Shown: positions 50,556-63,268, counted from the first letter of the stretch. The stretch: 64,000 nt of DNA from Liolophura sinensis (GCF_032854445.1 NC_088301.1:35761187-35825186), one strand, 5' to 3'. A program made the numbers and translations. Notes: generated by a model not told the origin, from the sequence alone.

Positions 50556-51723
50556 TTAACTTTGCTCTAAAGTGTCCATTGTAACAAAATTCTGTTTCAT
50601 CAAATCCAGGCTTTGACCTCTGTAAAACTTCATAAAGCCAATATATCCAGCCACTGTCAGCAGTATTCCCATGAGAAACATAATCACACCTAGAGCAGCA
50701 GCAGAACCTACAAAAGGAACACTTGAATGCATAAGTCATCGACGCGATTTCTGTATTCTTAACATTGAGAATTAAATTTACATTAAGATTATATATTTTT
50801 TTCGAATAACACAGAATATGACCATTGAGAAAACCGTATGGAACTCGCTGGACACCAGTGCATATAAACAGCTGGTGGTGAAAAATTCCCATTATGAAGC
50901 CGGATAAGCACATACGAAAGCTGAAATGAGAGGTTAGAGAGGATAATATCTTTATTCATACGGCCTTCTCAATGGTGGTCAGAATAAAAAGGTTCGATTT
51001 GGCAAGAGATTTTTTGATACTTGTAAATCGGTATAGCAATTTATAGATTAAATTGCTATATCCAATCTAACAAAGGATCATCATCTCAGATAACAGAGAC
51101 ATTTAGCTAGAAGCTGCAAGTTTAACAAGTTCAATTTGTAACGTTTACCTTCAAACTTCTAACTAAAGTCTCTATTAAAAAAAAACACTCAAATGGTTTC
51201 AAGGTTCCACTATTTCAATATCATGCATCCAATTTTCCACCACAATGAAGTACTTATATAATATAATTAAGACGTACAGCATCGAGAGTAAGACCAGAGC
51301 AGAGACTATTGTGTGATAGATGGCAAATGATCACACGTAACCGATCACACACGAAATGCAGCCTCTTATCAATTTACCTCAATCAGGGTTTTATTCTAAC
51401 TGTTTATTGTAAATGTAAATGCATAAATGCAATTCACACGCCCCCTAGCATCATGGCTTAAGCAGAATTAGGTAAAACAAATGCAGTGATGTTCACTGTA
51501 ATTTATTACACTTCACTGGTCTAGAATTACTCAAAAAGTCAATACATGCACCTTATCCAGCACTACATATGCACTATTAACATCACTTTTGCCAGATTTA
51601 TAATGAGTATCTTCGAGACCATATTTACTCTTTATGCCTTACCGTTCCCATAGATAAGACTTGAATCTTTCTGGTTCTTGACTGAAAACGAAGTGACCGA
51701 TGATCCATCAGAATAATATTGTC
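50556..51723 (-). CDS. Gene D last two exons: juxtamembrane, transmembrane helix and tail
   Basis: Exon 51723-51643 (81 nt) reads QYYSDGSSVTSFSVKN. Exon 50707-50556 carries AAALGVIMFLMGILLTVAGY, then a 28-residue tail from FMKFYRG to DTLEQS. The intron between them contains the dispersed repeat at 51444-51520. Confidence 0.87.
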
Positions 51724-54700
51724 CTGAAAACAACAAGGATACACGACACATCAAATGATTGAACAGTCCTGAAATTCTACCTACGAACAGTGATCAGAAA
51801 AGGAGTCTAAGGTTTTCTGTTGAACAATGTGATTCCTTATATGCAAGAGTCACCATTAAAGTAGTTTAATCAGACCTGAGTTTCAGTCTATCGATTTGGT
51901 GGAGCAGTACAGAATATTACGGTTTTGTGAGCAGTTAACTGAATTAAAGCCTGGCTGAAATAAAGGTGTCAAGCGAACATGTTTTGCCCGATTTGTGTTA
52001 GACAGACGGTTAGACACCAATTGCAGTTGCTGCTTTGCTTAACCTCACTCTTCTGACTTGAAGTTTCGATGTATAGTTTTTCTCATAGAAATTAGGACGG
52101 GGTTATAACGAGTTCGTGAGAGCTCTAACAACAGATCGCAGACGGAGAACCCCTTACATATTAGTTATGTCGACAGACGAAATTGGACAGTACAGAAACA
52201 AAAACCATTGTAGCTGTGTGAGAACGTTCTTTTTAAGCACGAAGACAAACATTTTCTTTAAGAAGACAGAAAAATAAAACTTCCACACAAGGTCTACTCA
52301 CTGGAATAGTGATTGCAAAAGGCGTTGCTCTCCAATGTGACCTGTCCTACGTTCTTGACACTGTCTGACGTCAGACGGCAGTATGTGTCATTCCCACAGT
52401 AGTCAAACCCCAAACAGCCGGTTCCTTGCTCAGCGCAAATTTTGGCGCACTCGCCCACGGTTACTCCCTCTATTATCTGGTTATTGGTAAGTGCAAGTTG
52501 CCGACCTTTGATAAACTTGAAATCGTCGATATAATTTCCTGTAAATATGATAACAGGATCAACAATCAACATCACTGGAAGCGGCAAGAGTTCGGTTTCG
52601 ATGAAATGTTTCGTCTCTTAATTCCGCGCTAAAATCATCTCTGCTCGACCCCCTCGTTACTGAGGGACCTCTGCTACTGATGTGATATTATCTCTACCCT
52701 GAGCACAAATTCATTAGTATTCCATAAACTCCAATCTACTCAGATACGCAGATTACAATAACATAATGATCGAGATATTTAGTTTTGGGAAATAGGTAAA
52801 ATTAGTTATGCCTGTTGAAAAGATTTGTTAGGAACTGTTCTAATGTCAATCTTAGTATTGAAAGCTTTCCTTTAGAATGTAAAGATGCTTACAATTTCAA
52901 TCAAATTCATGTCATAATTGAGTTTAATATTAGGAATCTCCAGATGATAGTCTAAACTGCTAAAAACACTAACTATAGCATAGGAATAATTATGACTTTA
53001 TCACTTGTCTGAAAATGCATCTTGTTAACGACAAGCAATAAAAAGAACTGTTTTTAAATACAGCTGATTATGTTCAGCTATAAGTCTGTTTGGAGTTAAA
53101 AATCCTTCGTTATAAAATAATCTTACTTTTCAAGACTCGCTTAAATACTTGCCAGTACTCATCTTTCTGGCATACTACTTACTGGTGTAATGATCGCACA
53201 GAGGTTCAGCTTTAATATCACTCCGTGGGATATCCATAAAATGTGTTGGGCTCAGTGCACATGTGGAGATATCGTCACAGTATTGGAATGACTTGCAGGT
53301 AAACTTGTGGAGATCGGAGCACAGTTTAGCACACATTTCTGCGCCCACAATCTTCTGATAAATAACCTGCCCTCTTTCCAAGATGACTGTTCCAGGGGTT
53401 TTTGTGTACTTCGAGGAGTAATTCCCTGTAATGGTGTAGAAATAATAGATTACAGGTCATATAACTGTTCCGGAAAATTAAGTAGAAAGGCGATTCGACG
53501 ACTTCGTGAAGCTCTACTGAAGAATATTATTTAATTATTTAATTAAAAGAATAATTTATTAATTAATCATAATTTATTTATTTATCTGATTGACGTTTAA
53601 CGAGACTCAAGAATTTTTCACTTGTACGATGAACGTCAGTTTTATGGTTGAACGAAACCGCTGTGGCCGGAATAAAATTCTGGCTTTTGGCAATGAAAAG
53701 TTTATAGTTTACAATATATATCCGTCCACTGAGACGATATTATGAGAAAACATGATTCCTTGTGATCCATTAAATGCCAAACCAACGGTAAGAACGGGAG
53801 GAAACTCAACATCCAAGACAAAAGAAAAGCGTCTATATGAATGGAAACTTTATCCTTCATAAAAAGTGGTAAAATTGACGTCTGAGAATCTATCTACGTA
53901 TTAACTTTTATTGTCTCACAGGGATTAACTCACTGCTGTAGAGATCACAGTTGTTGGAATCGATAATCATCGAAGGAACTTCTCCAGGATGGCGTTTGCT
54001 AAGGTGACAGTCTCCTGTGTTGAAGCAGTATTCAAACGACTGACAGAAAAAGACGTCCTCGTCAACACATGCGGCTGCACAGTCATCAACAGTCACTCCT
54101 GGTAAGAGGTCTTCATTATTTCCGCGCAAGGCCTTATTGCGCACGGACGTAAACTGGCTTAACTTGGCACCTGTAGCGAAATCGTAAAAATTTGTAATGA
54201 GATATACACCTATATACAGGTTTTATATTTGTTCATATTTCATCGAATGTGTACGATCCATCCACTGAGAATGTAACTTTCGTTAGCCTTATCATTTATA
54301 ATGATTTAATAAAAATCTACAATTATATTCTATGTGAGAAAGGCAATACCGGAGGTTAGCACAAATTCAAATGAATCTTTGCTGTTATTTTATATGTAGA
54401 ATAGCCCAAATAATTACTTTCGCACAATATTAGCCTCGTCTTTGCATAGAGATAAGTCGGGTCGCATTGTAACTTTTACAATCTTTAGAATCATTTTTAC
54501 AATAGAAATGGTACAAATACAAGACTGATATTATTGCAATATAGGCAATAACTTAAGCTATTCTTGTAAATACCGAAAATTTAATTTGATTATCAATTGG
54601 ATGAATTTTTTCCCAAAAATCTACGTTATATCATCGTCAAAGTTGGAACGTCATCAAACGGACTAGTGTTGAACTAAGGCTTTAATAAATATCTCATATA

Positions 54701-57700
54701 GACAGTTTTAGCCACATACCTGACGACAATGTTGGTGCCTCCGTGATGTCTCGAACAATGTTATTCCGTATGCTAATTGCTCTGTAGTTTTTCATCTGCA
54801 AAGATAGCAATCAATTTCTAATGTCTTACCAGATTATCTAAAGCCAATTGTAGGACGACATCACATGAAGAGTTTTTCGACAATATCTTATAACTGTATA
54901 GCATTTAAACAAAGGAGAATGCACAAATAACATTTAGCATGGAATTTTTTCACTTCCCGATTTCAAAATAAATATCAACCTAGCTGTGTAATTTATTACA
55001 TTTATCCAATTTCTATCGTGTGAAAGATGCTATTAGAAATTATAAAACATGTCTTGCTAAGTTGCTAATGAAAAAAAATCTAACCTTTCCTGCTGGCAAT
55101 GGAATCTGGACAGTAACCATGTTCTTGTAAATAAGTGTCTTTAAAATGCTGTAGGCCGTTGATGCTTGCGCTCCAATGATAGTCTGATTGACAATATTCC
55201 CTATGCATAAATTATAAAATGATGACGGCGTATTACAATTAGGTTTGGCTTGGCAACATATATCAGGTTAATGGTATATTCATTTCTACGTTTGCTTTAC
55301 AAGGATTAATAGATCAATACACTACAGGTGACTTGGATCTCCCTGGAATGTGCCTTTCACCCTCTGCACTTCTGTCGTTCTTCTGATCCAACATGGCCGC
55401 GAGTTCAAGTCATCTATATATGATTACCAGCGTTTTTTCTGTCACCTTCTATAGAGCAATTAGACAAATGGCTTGGTCTCTGTTTCTGGCCAGATGACCT
55501 TTTCCATTCTGATGGAAACTTTAGTTCTCGTTTTCAGCTTCATAAGACAATTCGGGCAATTCTCTTAAACGCTCTGGTAGCAAGACTGAAAAGCTTATGC
55601 TATATGGTAATATAATATGACTTACGCGAATAGTGACTGCATTGAGAGTTGTCTAACAGTACTCCGTCATCCACCGTTGATTTACTCAAAAAACACATGT
55701 TCTTTCGTGGGCAAATATCGAAGCTGTTGCACACAAATGATGTTTCGGTGATACATAGATTAGCACACATGTTGGGATCTCCTTCATCAGGAACGCTTTT
55801 GTCGTTGTTGTTAGCAAGCACCTTACCGTTGTATTTATGGAACTGGGCTGAAAATTTATAGAGAAAATTTGAAACAGTTCGATCTCAGTTGATAGGTTGC
55901 TTCAGATTTCGAGTATTCTAAATTATAAACATTGTAATAGCATCACATTGCAATGCTTATGGATGAACGAATACAGTGAATGTGTTATAATGATGGAAAC
56001 TGCAATGACATATAGAAGATGAAAATAGCAATAGCATCACAGTGTAATGATTTTGGATGTACAAATTGCAGTACGACGGACAGACTGGACGTTTGTCATC
56101 CCACAAATTACACCTACCTGTCATTGGGGGTCGATCCAAGAGGGTCATTTCCAAATAGAAACTCCATGTGTTATAGTGAAACGATGACCTCTGCAGTCGA
56201 ATTGGGGATATACCGGCGTACTTGGCCAGTCCCAAACGAGCTTCGAGTTCAAAATATTTCCTGTTTTGATCGACTAGTGGAATAAACCGCCCTGTAAGAT
56301 GGGTAAAATAAGTATATATTACTTATTAATATATTCGTTATGTCATCATCAAAATTATCGGAAGTCGACTTTTTCAAGAGGACCTGTGTATTCCAGGATC
56401 TTGGTTTCATGTAACAGTTATTTTGCGCAAACATGCATCTTTGTGACAATGGATTGAACATGTTACAACAGACAAACCTGTATGATATCATATTGAGTAG
56501 TAAGAGTCTTACCACTGAAGTGCACCTGGAAATCGGTCATTTCGTCTTCAGAGAAACATTGTGTGATGTCAAAGTTTGTCAAATCCGGGTGTTCTTCGTT
56601 GAAATCGTAAAAATTATAAATTGACTGAAAACCGATCTGTTAAATAGAAAAAATAAACTGATTTCATTCTATCTGCCAATAAATTCACATCCTCAACGCT
56701 AACGATAAGTTCCTGATGAATTTTCACAACGTCAACTATATCAAGTTGTTATAACAGGTTATATAAGATCCTTGAATACTTCGGAAAAGGTTGCATCTTG
56801 TCGCAACTCAAACTAATTGATACATTTACTCAACAGCTGACCTGCTGATTGACTCATGTATCCTCTTTAAATGATACTTGGTTCACTTACCGTTAGGACT
56901 TTCAGTGTTTTGGGGTATTTTGCGAGCCCTGATTAGAAACAATATTTCAGACTTATGACGACCACCAACATCAGACCTGTGTCTTGTCTCAATGTACATG
57001 GTGTCTGTATAGGGTTGGCATTTGTAGACATTCTTCATTAGAATTCCGGATTTTGGATTAAATGCAAACAGGAAATAAAAGTATTCTTTGTCATATTCTG
57101 AAGCTGGTGTATTCTATAACCTAGACCATCACGTAATAAATCAAGCAACAAATGACATACATCTTCCGCACTCAAGATTAACCGGACGGGATATGCAGAA
57201 GCTGCGGAGATTCCGTCGTTGGTTTCCTCAGTCCAGTCCGTCTGCAAGGAGAGATAGTGGTGTAAAAACAAATGCGCTGTTGCTGACAAAAATGTGTGAG
57301 AGTGTCATTTTAGCAATAACAAGAATTGGTCAGGTATTTTGAAATACAAAAGCACACGTTTATTTTTTTATTGACGTAAACAATTACAGAGGATATCGGA
57401 ATCGCTCGCTGAAGAATTATGGTGATAAAAAGCAACATCGACAAAGTGTTATATAATGAGTCAGTGCCATTTTCTGTACCATTGAGTTAATATAAAATAT
57501 TGCTTGTTTGCTTGAGACACGCAGGGAATTTTTCCAGGGAAATCTGTCAAAACAACAATAATTGTAGTGTACAGCCTCGTTTAAAACAGCGGCACTTCCT
57601 AACTGAGCTAAAGACATTAATCAACAAAAATCATTCTGTAAAGAGTATATATTGGACTTGGTAGCTTGCAAACTTTTTTTGTTGTTTGTTGTACTGTGGA

Positions 57701-60700
57701 CATGCCAAGAACCTTGTTGAAATTTCGCATGCTATAATGAGTGAGGAAACCTAACGGTGAAAGAGAATTAACGGATGAATACTTAACCTTACCGAGAGAA
57801 AGTAGAACTCAAATATCGTTCTGTACGGGCCAGTGGTTCCCGGCACGACGAAATCAGTTCTGTTTGATACATACAAATCACAAAGTTTGTCCTCAATAGT
57901 CCTCTGCAAAATTAAATGTTCTTGGTTAGAATACCACATGAGGGACAATAAGATTTTTATTTAGACTCACTCGTCCTGGACACAAAATCTAGAAAGCCAT
58001 CATACGATTACATGTTAAACCCTCCCTCTAGATGTAACCTAGCTTTGAACTGAAATTTTCTCTATTAATCCTACATTTTCAACGCGCTTTAGTCTACAGA
58101 TTCGATAATCTTGATAATATAAATGGGAAAGAGACAATCTCTAAAACCGTGATCACATTGCAAACCCCATGAATTACCGGCTTTCTACATAGTATTTCTA
58201 TATGTATAAGTATAACGTGTTGAATTCAAAGATCAGTCCTTTGTCATGCATGCATAAATGCAGATAAAATAAAATCTCACGGACAAAAGTATATTTAACA
58301 GGCGTTTACAGGCTTTCAGTTTTTTTTAACTTTCATGTTTTCTACTTTGGCTAAGTTCTTCTGATCGGAGGGTGTCGTCTTTAATGTATTCTTAGAACAC
58401 TGGTGTGAGATAGACAAGGAAGGAATCCAATCGTCGCCTACCTGGCCTACATAGTCGTAGCTGTCATCCAGAAAGAACATCTCCTGTGGATTCTTAATAC
58501 GAACTGCATATCTGGGATCTGAAGCCGCGCTGGGTGACTTTCCGGTCTTCTTCTCCGTTACGTCAAACGCTGTAGCTTCAATTGGAACAATGGAGCAGTT
58601 TCCTAGCAGTTGATCAGTGACATACGCCACGCCTAAAAGAATAAAAAAAAAGATCCTAAAGTATACTTTGACTATATAGTCAAATGGATCGCCTAGAATC
58701 AAAAGCATGGCAAAAACAGTAGGAATTCTCTGAACCTTAAAACTGAGAACAAAAATGAACAGTATATTTTCGGCAGGCCTTTGTTGCCGACTCCTTATCG
58801 CCAAATCGCAAAGGCCAACATAAAGCTTTCTTTATGTTGAAGTTAAATAGTATTTATCAGTCGTTTTTCAAACGACTGTTCTATGTGTTCATATTCAATT
58901 TACATATAAAATATTCCGAGCAAATACTCACAAAACTAACCTGTGTTAAAGTCATGAATTTCCGAGAGTGGGTTCGTGGTCCAAAATGGCGCCTTGGGCT
59001 GGCTGTTTCTGTAATCCCACCGTACCAATTTATATTCTGAGTCGTACCAAACCTTCAATATATTATAGGAGTACAAAATCATCAATTTTTCTTGGGGAAC
59101 TGCTTGTAGCTCGAAAAACTTTACACCTAAATAATTAAGCTTAAAGGTTAAAACTAAAAATTATAAATGTTTACATGAAAGTAAGAGGAGCACCTGCTTG
59201 TGGCAGGTCAGAAAAAATTATTCAATGAATAGCAATTAAACAATGATGGTCCTAAATCTTTACTAAGGCGAAATTATGGTTCATGTACACGTGAAAAATG
59301 TTTGAGGAACATCAGCATTCGAATGGTCCAAAGGCTATTCCTCTATATTGTGTTTAATAACTATAGGTTTCTTTACGCCCTTCGTTGACTTATTAAGACA
59401 AGGCATGAGCCTATATATATATATATACACGTTACCATAAATAGATAAAGCCCTGAACAGTTTGCTCGGACAACAGTTTACTAAAGGTACTTTTTTACGA
59501 ACACTTACATCTGCTCCCATCACTAGGTTGCCATCAGGTACAACAATCTGTTGTCGGTAGAAAAATTGACCCTTGAGTGTTGGTAAAGGTCGTGTTTTAT
59601 TTCTTCCCGGGCAGATAACACCTGGAGGAGTCTGCAAATAAGTGCTAGTTTACCTTAGTTTTGAACCGTTATACTCTGTTTAGAATTCTGTAATAAACAA
59701 TTTCGTTTATGTGATTAAGGTCCATCCATTATATGTAGAATGTTCATTCAGTCACTGTCCTATTACGTATATTTCAAGCGAACTTAATAGAGAACTGTAT
59801 CTCCTAATAATTTAAAATTGCATGTATACCTGTACATGTTGGGGTGGCGAAATTCATAACTTTAGCAGTATAATTCAGAGCTCTAAGTATAATTTTCAAC
59901 CCACATTCACAGAAGTGTGTTTTCAGATCAGGCCCGTATGCAAAAAAATGCCATGTTAAAAAACAGCAGGGGCTTTATCATATTAAGCATTGTTTAATGC
60001 ACATTAAATATTCTCCCACGATATGATGGTCACGCTCGTCATCATACCTCGTATTTGTCGGTGTCGTCATGTGTAGAACCGTGGTCAGGGCGGTAGTGAT
60101 AGAAATCATAAACGTGATGGAAGTTTTTAGAGCTGCCGTCATCACCCACTGAGACGCCCTGTACGTCAGCTCGCACTGGAATTTGATCTTCGTTTGACGC
60201 TGTTGACCAATTCATGGCTGTAATCAAGAAAACAGCGCTGTTAACCCCCCTAGACGGTACACATGCCAACTACTCCCAATATTCAGGCATGCATGTATTT
60301 ATAGTTTAGTTTGATTTGCCATTCGTTCTCACTTTACTTATTTGATTGGTGTTTTACACCATACACAAGAATATTCCACTTACATGACTGCGGCCACATT
60401 ATGATGGGAGGAAACCAGACCGAGCCCGGGGAACCTACGACCGACCGCAGGTTGCTAGAAAACCTTCACACGTACGGCTAGAGAGGGAGCCAGCATGAGC
60501 TGAACTTACAGCGACCCCAATGGGCTTCTGCATTACTACGCCGCGCTGGCATGCTAACCCTCTCTACCACGGAGGCCACCGTTCTCATTTTAAGACACAG
60601 CCCTCTCTGCCCCATGTAAGTGATACAATTCTAGTCACCTTCTGTATTTTCCATGAAGGAGGGTTTGAAATTGGTAAACGCCTGTCTAAAGACAACACAT

Positions 60701-63268
60701 GCTACTCACGTATAACCCATCGTGCACCAGAAGAGTCCACTTCCACAATGCTTTAGGAATGAATATATAGATTCAGGTATAATTTCACTTCACGCTGTAG
60801 CATTTTTCCATAAAAGAGTTACAAGAAATTTATTTTCTTATTTATTTTTTGTGAAAGTGAACACTAGCTAGGACAGACAAAAAATGAAACTGGTATCAAG
60901 GGTTGACCCAGCTGTTTTTCTGTATGTCATTATGAAGGCACATAAGTTACCTGTGAAAAAATAATCCACTGTGAACGTACTCTTCTTCTCTGGCCAGTTA
61001 AGACAAGCCTGCCAGTGGTCAACGGGAACCCCTCGCACATAGGTCGAGCCTAAGTATTTCTGCAAGGAACTTATTTTGATCACATACCCATCACCTAATA
61101 CCGATAAATTTAATTCATTTATTTATGTACCAGTATTCATTGTTGTTTTACATGTACTCAAGAACATTCCACTTACATACGGCAGCGGCCAGTGTTATGG
61201 TGGAAGGAAACCGGGCACCGACAAATTGAAAAAATTGAACGATAATTAAAATCCTGTAATAATTTTGTGAAACTTAGCGTTTACTTTATTCTGTAAAGAT
61301 ATCCTCTGCATGTACGTCAGGTAGCTTCATAACGTTGGGTCATTTACTGATAGTGGGGATTTTTGTGAAAGTGGAATGCGTCGAAACAGACAATGGAATA
61401 GCAGCCGTCAACCGATAAGGACGTTCCAGGCCAATAATCGCAAGGCCAAAACGCAAAACGACGTATAACACAAACCACCAAAGAACTAAGAGAGTAGTAC
61501 GAAAATAGGACGGAATCATGCAAAGAGAAGCAGTTTGGAATGATGTTGGAAGACGCAAAATATGTTTTAGGCGACTGAGTAAAATCAGTGTTCAAATCGT
61601 GTATATATTAGTTGTCGATAACAAAATATGTATCTCAGTTGCGCTTTGATTGCAACTGTTCATATATCCAACGTGGCGATCTAATTCAACCTGATGAACA
61701 GTTTCCCCACACAGACAATACTTTGGCCATGAAGTACATGAACTGAGAACTTTCTTTTTTCCTGTACAGAACTGTCCACTAATTATACTAATGATCCATA
61801 CATACTCTTAATACATTTGCATCCATTGCTAATTTGATTTCTTAGATGTTACAGGTCAAAACTTACCCGCTTTTATGTTATTCAAACATGACATCCAAAT
61901 GATCTAATCATTATATACATCATCGTCTATTTGTGAAGTCATATACATTAAATTTACAAAATAGAGACCTTCGTTATGTACCACTGAAGCTTTTTTCTAG
62001 AACAGATCAGAATACTACTGTAACTTGGATTCCCTTTACAGCCGTCAACTGTATTTGGTCAGATGTATACATCCAGTTTTAAATATACAACAGAACAGAC
62101 CAAGATACCGTTGTTTATGAGATATAAATCAGATATTTGTATTCAACTTAAGAAAAAGCTTATAAAGCTTTTAAAACACAGCTTATACCTCAAAATCAAT
62201 ATGAACAAGTTGGAGATCTTGTTTTGGAAACAGCGATGATATTCAAACACTATTATACTTCAAAAGGGCATATATAGCATGGATAAGATATTTTATAATG
62301 CCTGTTAGATGTCCAGACACTAAACCCTGTTAATGTTTCTAATCTACTTACCTCGCCAAACGTCTTTCCAAATCTGAACGCCCCAGCGGAATTGTACACG
62401 TGAACCCGTCCATTAGAAACTGTATCCCCAAATAGGAATCTGTTGTCATCCGTGGATAGCTGAGTAACAACACAATCCTTCAGATCTAAGAAAGGACAAA
62501 TGACACAAGTCAGAATGCTTTATACATTTATCTCACCCTTTTCCAAGAAATGCCCTGATTTTTGTTGTCTTTAAATAAAACTTTCGCTGTTTCGAGTTTC
62601 ATCGAGGTATCCACATTCTTTTGGTGGTAGAAACTTCCATATCCATAATAAGTGCAGATTTTGATTCCTGTGTCAGTTACACACAGAGGGAGAAAGAGAA
62701 AAATCATTTAATCGCAAAAGAATACATAGAGGATTAATTTCACTGGATAAGCTGTCCTTGCATCCACATCTGACAAATCAAATCCATAATCTGACAATTC
62801 AATTTTGAATTCGAACTTCAGAGGAACTGATTATATGGCGAATCAGGAAGGCGATGTAAAATGTTATAGGCTCTGCCATCTCATTCAGCCAATACATCAC
62901 GGTCGACCCTACTTTCAGATGGATACATGTATTTGCATCTAGGTGTTTTCAAATGGTGCCGTGTACACCCCACCCCACCCACCCACCCAACTGCTCATCA
63001 AACCACCGGCCCCCACCACCCAATCTATCTACAATTTCATGCAGCATATTATACCCTTGATGTTTACCTGTGATTGTAAAAAGCTCGTTGGTTCCGTAAC
63101 TGTAGACCAGCGTCACCGTTTGGTCTGCGTAGTTCAGGGTAATGGCTGCTTTGTTTAAATAGCTATCGTAGTACTCGGATGAATCCAAGGTGTATCCCTG
63201 CTCGATCATATTCGCCTCCACATGAACATGATAGTCCTGTGGGAACTGCGGCAGCGGTGGTGCTTTAC
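50556..63268 (-). CDS. Gene D: LolA-like/PAN type I membrane protein (signal exon not found)
   Basis: Nineteen exons on the reverse strand join to an open frame of about 963 residues ending at the stop 50558-50556. They correspond one for one to exons 3-21 of gene B, with identical lengths for PAN1-4 (222, 237, 243, 237 nt). The first exon seen (63268-63068) starts in phase 1 after an AG acceptor, so the signal-peptide exons should lie at higher coordinates; none was found up to 64000, where retroelement sequence fills the intron. D is more diverged than B is from C, keeps all PAN2 cysteines and is inverted relative to the other three genes. Confidence 0.85.
51444..51520 (+). repeat. Dispersed repeat copy 2
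   Basis: CCTAGCATCATGGCTTAAGC, AGAATTAGGTAAAA and TGCAGTGATGTTCACTG match 42785-42869 in gene C, although here the surrounding gene runs on the other strand. Confidence 0.7.
52302..52538 (-). CDS. Gene D: PAN4 domain
   Basis: A 237-nt phase 1-1 exon reading NYIDDFKFIKGR, ECAKIC, TGCLGFDYCGNDTYCRLTSD, SVKNVGQVT and FCNHYSS; six cysteines, highly similar to PAN4 of B and C. Confidence 0.92.
53183..53425 (-). CDS. Gene D: PAN3 domain
   Basis: A 243-nt phase 1-1 exon with NYSSKYTKTPGTVIL, EMCAKLC, FTCKSFQYC, TCALSPTHFMDIP and LCDHYTS; six cysteines. Confidence 0.9.
53573..53660 (-). repeat. SINE fragment, reverse orientation
   Basis: ATTTATTTATCTGATTGACG, AGACTCAAGAATTTTTCACT and TGTACGA match the tail and 3' body of the SINE at 36064-36305 in reverse. 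The head is missing. Confidence 0.6.
53934..54170 (-). CDS. Gene D: PAN2 domain
   Basis: A 237-nt phase 1-1 exon with AKLSQFTSVRNKAL, DDCAAAC, FFCQSFEYC, GDCHLSKRHPGE and NNCDLYSS. It keeps the fourth and sixth cysteines that B and C have lost. Confidence 0.9.
54720..55200 (-). CDS. Gene D: spacer pair
   Basis: Exon 55200-55085 (116 nt) contains AYSILKTLIYKNM and ends IPLPAGK. Exon 54795-54720 (76 nt) reads MKNYRAISIRNNIVRD and ends APTLSS. It matches the gene B pair in order and phase. Confidence 0.85.
55626..55847 (-). CDS. Gene D: PAN1 domain
   Basis: A 222-nt phase 1-1 exon reading AQFHKYNGKVLANNND, NMCANLC, FVCNSFDIC, MCFLSKST and QCSHYSR; six cysteines. Confidence 0.9.
56118..63268 (-). 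CDS. Gene D: LolA-like extracellular region
   Basis: Exons, 5' to 3' on the minus strand, are 63268-63068, 62485-62352, 61059-60951, 60217-60048, 59631-59509, 59052-58941, 58632-58442, 57903-57793, 57241-57161, 56636-56513 and 56291-56118. Blocks are KAPPLPQFPQDYH, LVYSYGTNELF, GAFRFGKTFGE, VRADVQGVSVGDDG, NFHHVYDFYHY, GVICPGR, GQFFYRQQ, VWYDSEYKLVRWD, LLGNCS, FFLDDSYDYVGQ, FEFYFLS, TDWTEE, FYDFNEEHPDLTNFD and ISPIRLQ. The LGNCS exon is 191 nt against 176-179 elsewhere, from a short insertion rich in lysine and serine. Confidence 0.84.
60338..60578 (-). repeat. SINE, near full length, reverse orientation
   Basis: Starts on the plus strand with TTATTTGATTGGTGTTTTAC. The body ATATTCCACTTACATGACTG, then AGGAAACCAGACCGAGCCCG and GGTTGCTAGAAAACCTTC, follows, ending in the tRNA-like TCTCTACCACGGAGGCC. 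It is the reverse complement of the 36064-36305 family. Confidence 0.82.
61114..61222 (-). repeat. SINE fragment, reverse orientation
   Basis: CATTTATTTATGTACCAG, ACTCAAGAACATTCCACTTA, CGGCAGCGGCCAGTGTTATG and GAAACCGGGCACCG match the 3' half of the SINE family; the head is absent. Confidence 0.72.
61418..61689 (-). mobile_element. Retroelement 3' fragment, reverse orientation
   Basis: The reverse strand of 61533-61418 matches 10437-10555 (shared TTAGTTCTTTGGTGGTTTGT). The reverse strand of 61689-61569 matches 63871-64000 (shared AGTTGCGCTTTGATTGCAAC). It therefore bridges the two other partial copies and belongs to the same element. It lies in a gene D intron. Confidence 0.7.
62935..63067 (+). 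other. C-rich stretch beside a gene D exon
   Basis: A pyrimidine-rich run (CACCCCACCCCACCCACCCA) lies just downstream of the 63268-63068 exon as gene D reads. On the minus strand it is a G-rich run close to the donor site, which could form a G-quadruplex in the pre-mRNA; this is inference. Confidence 0.4.
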
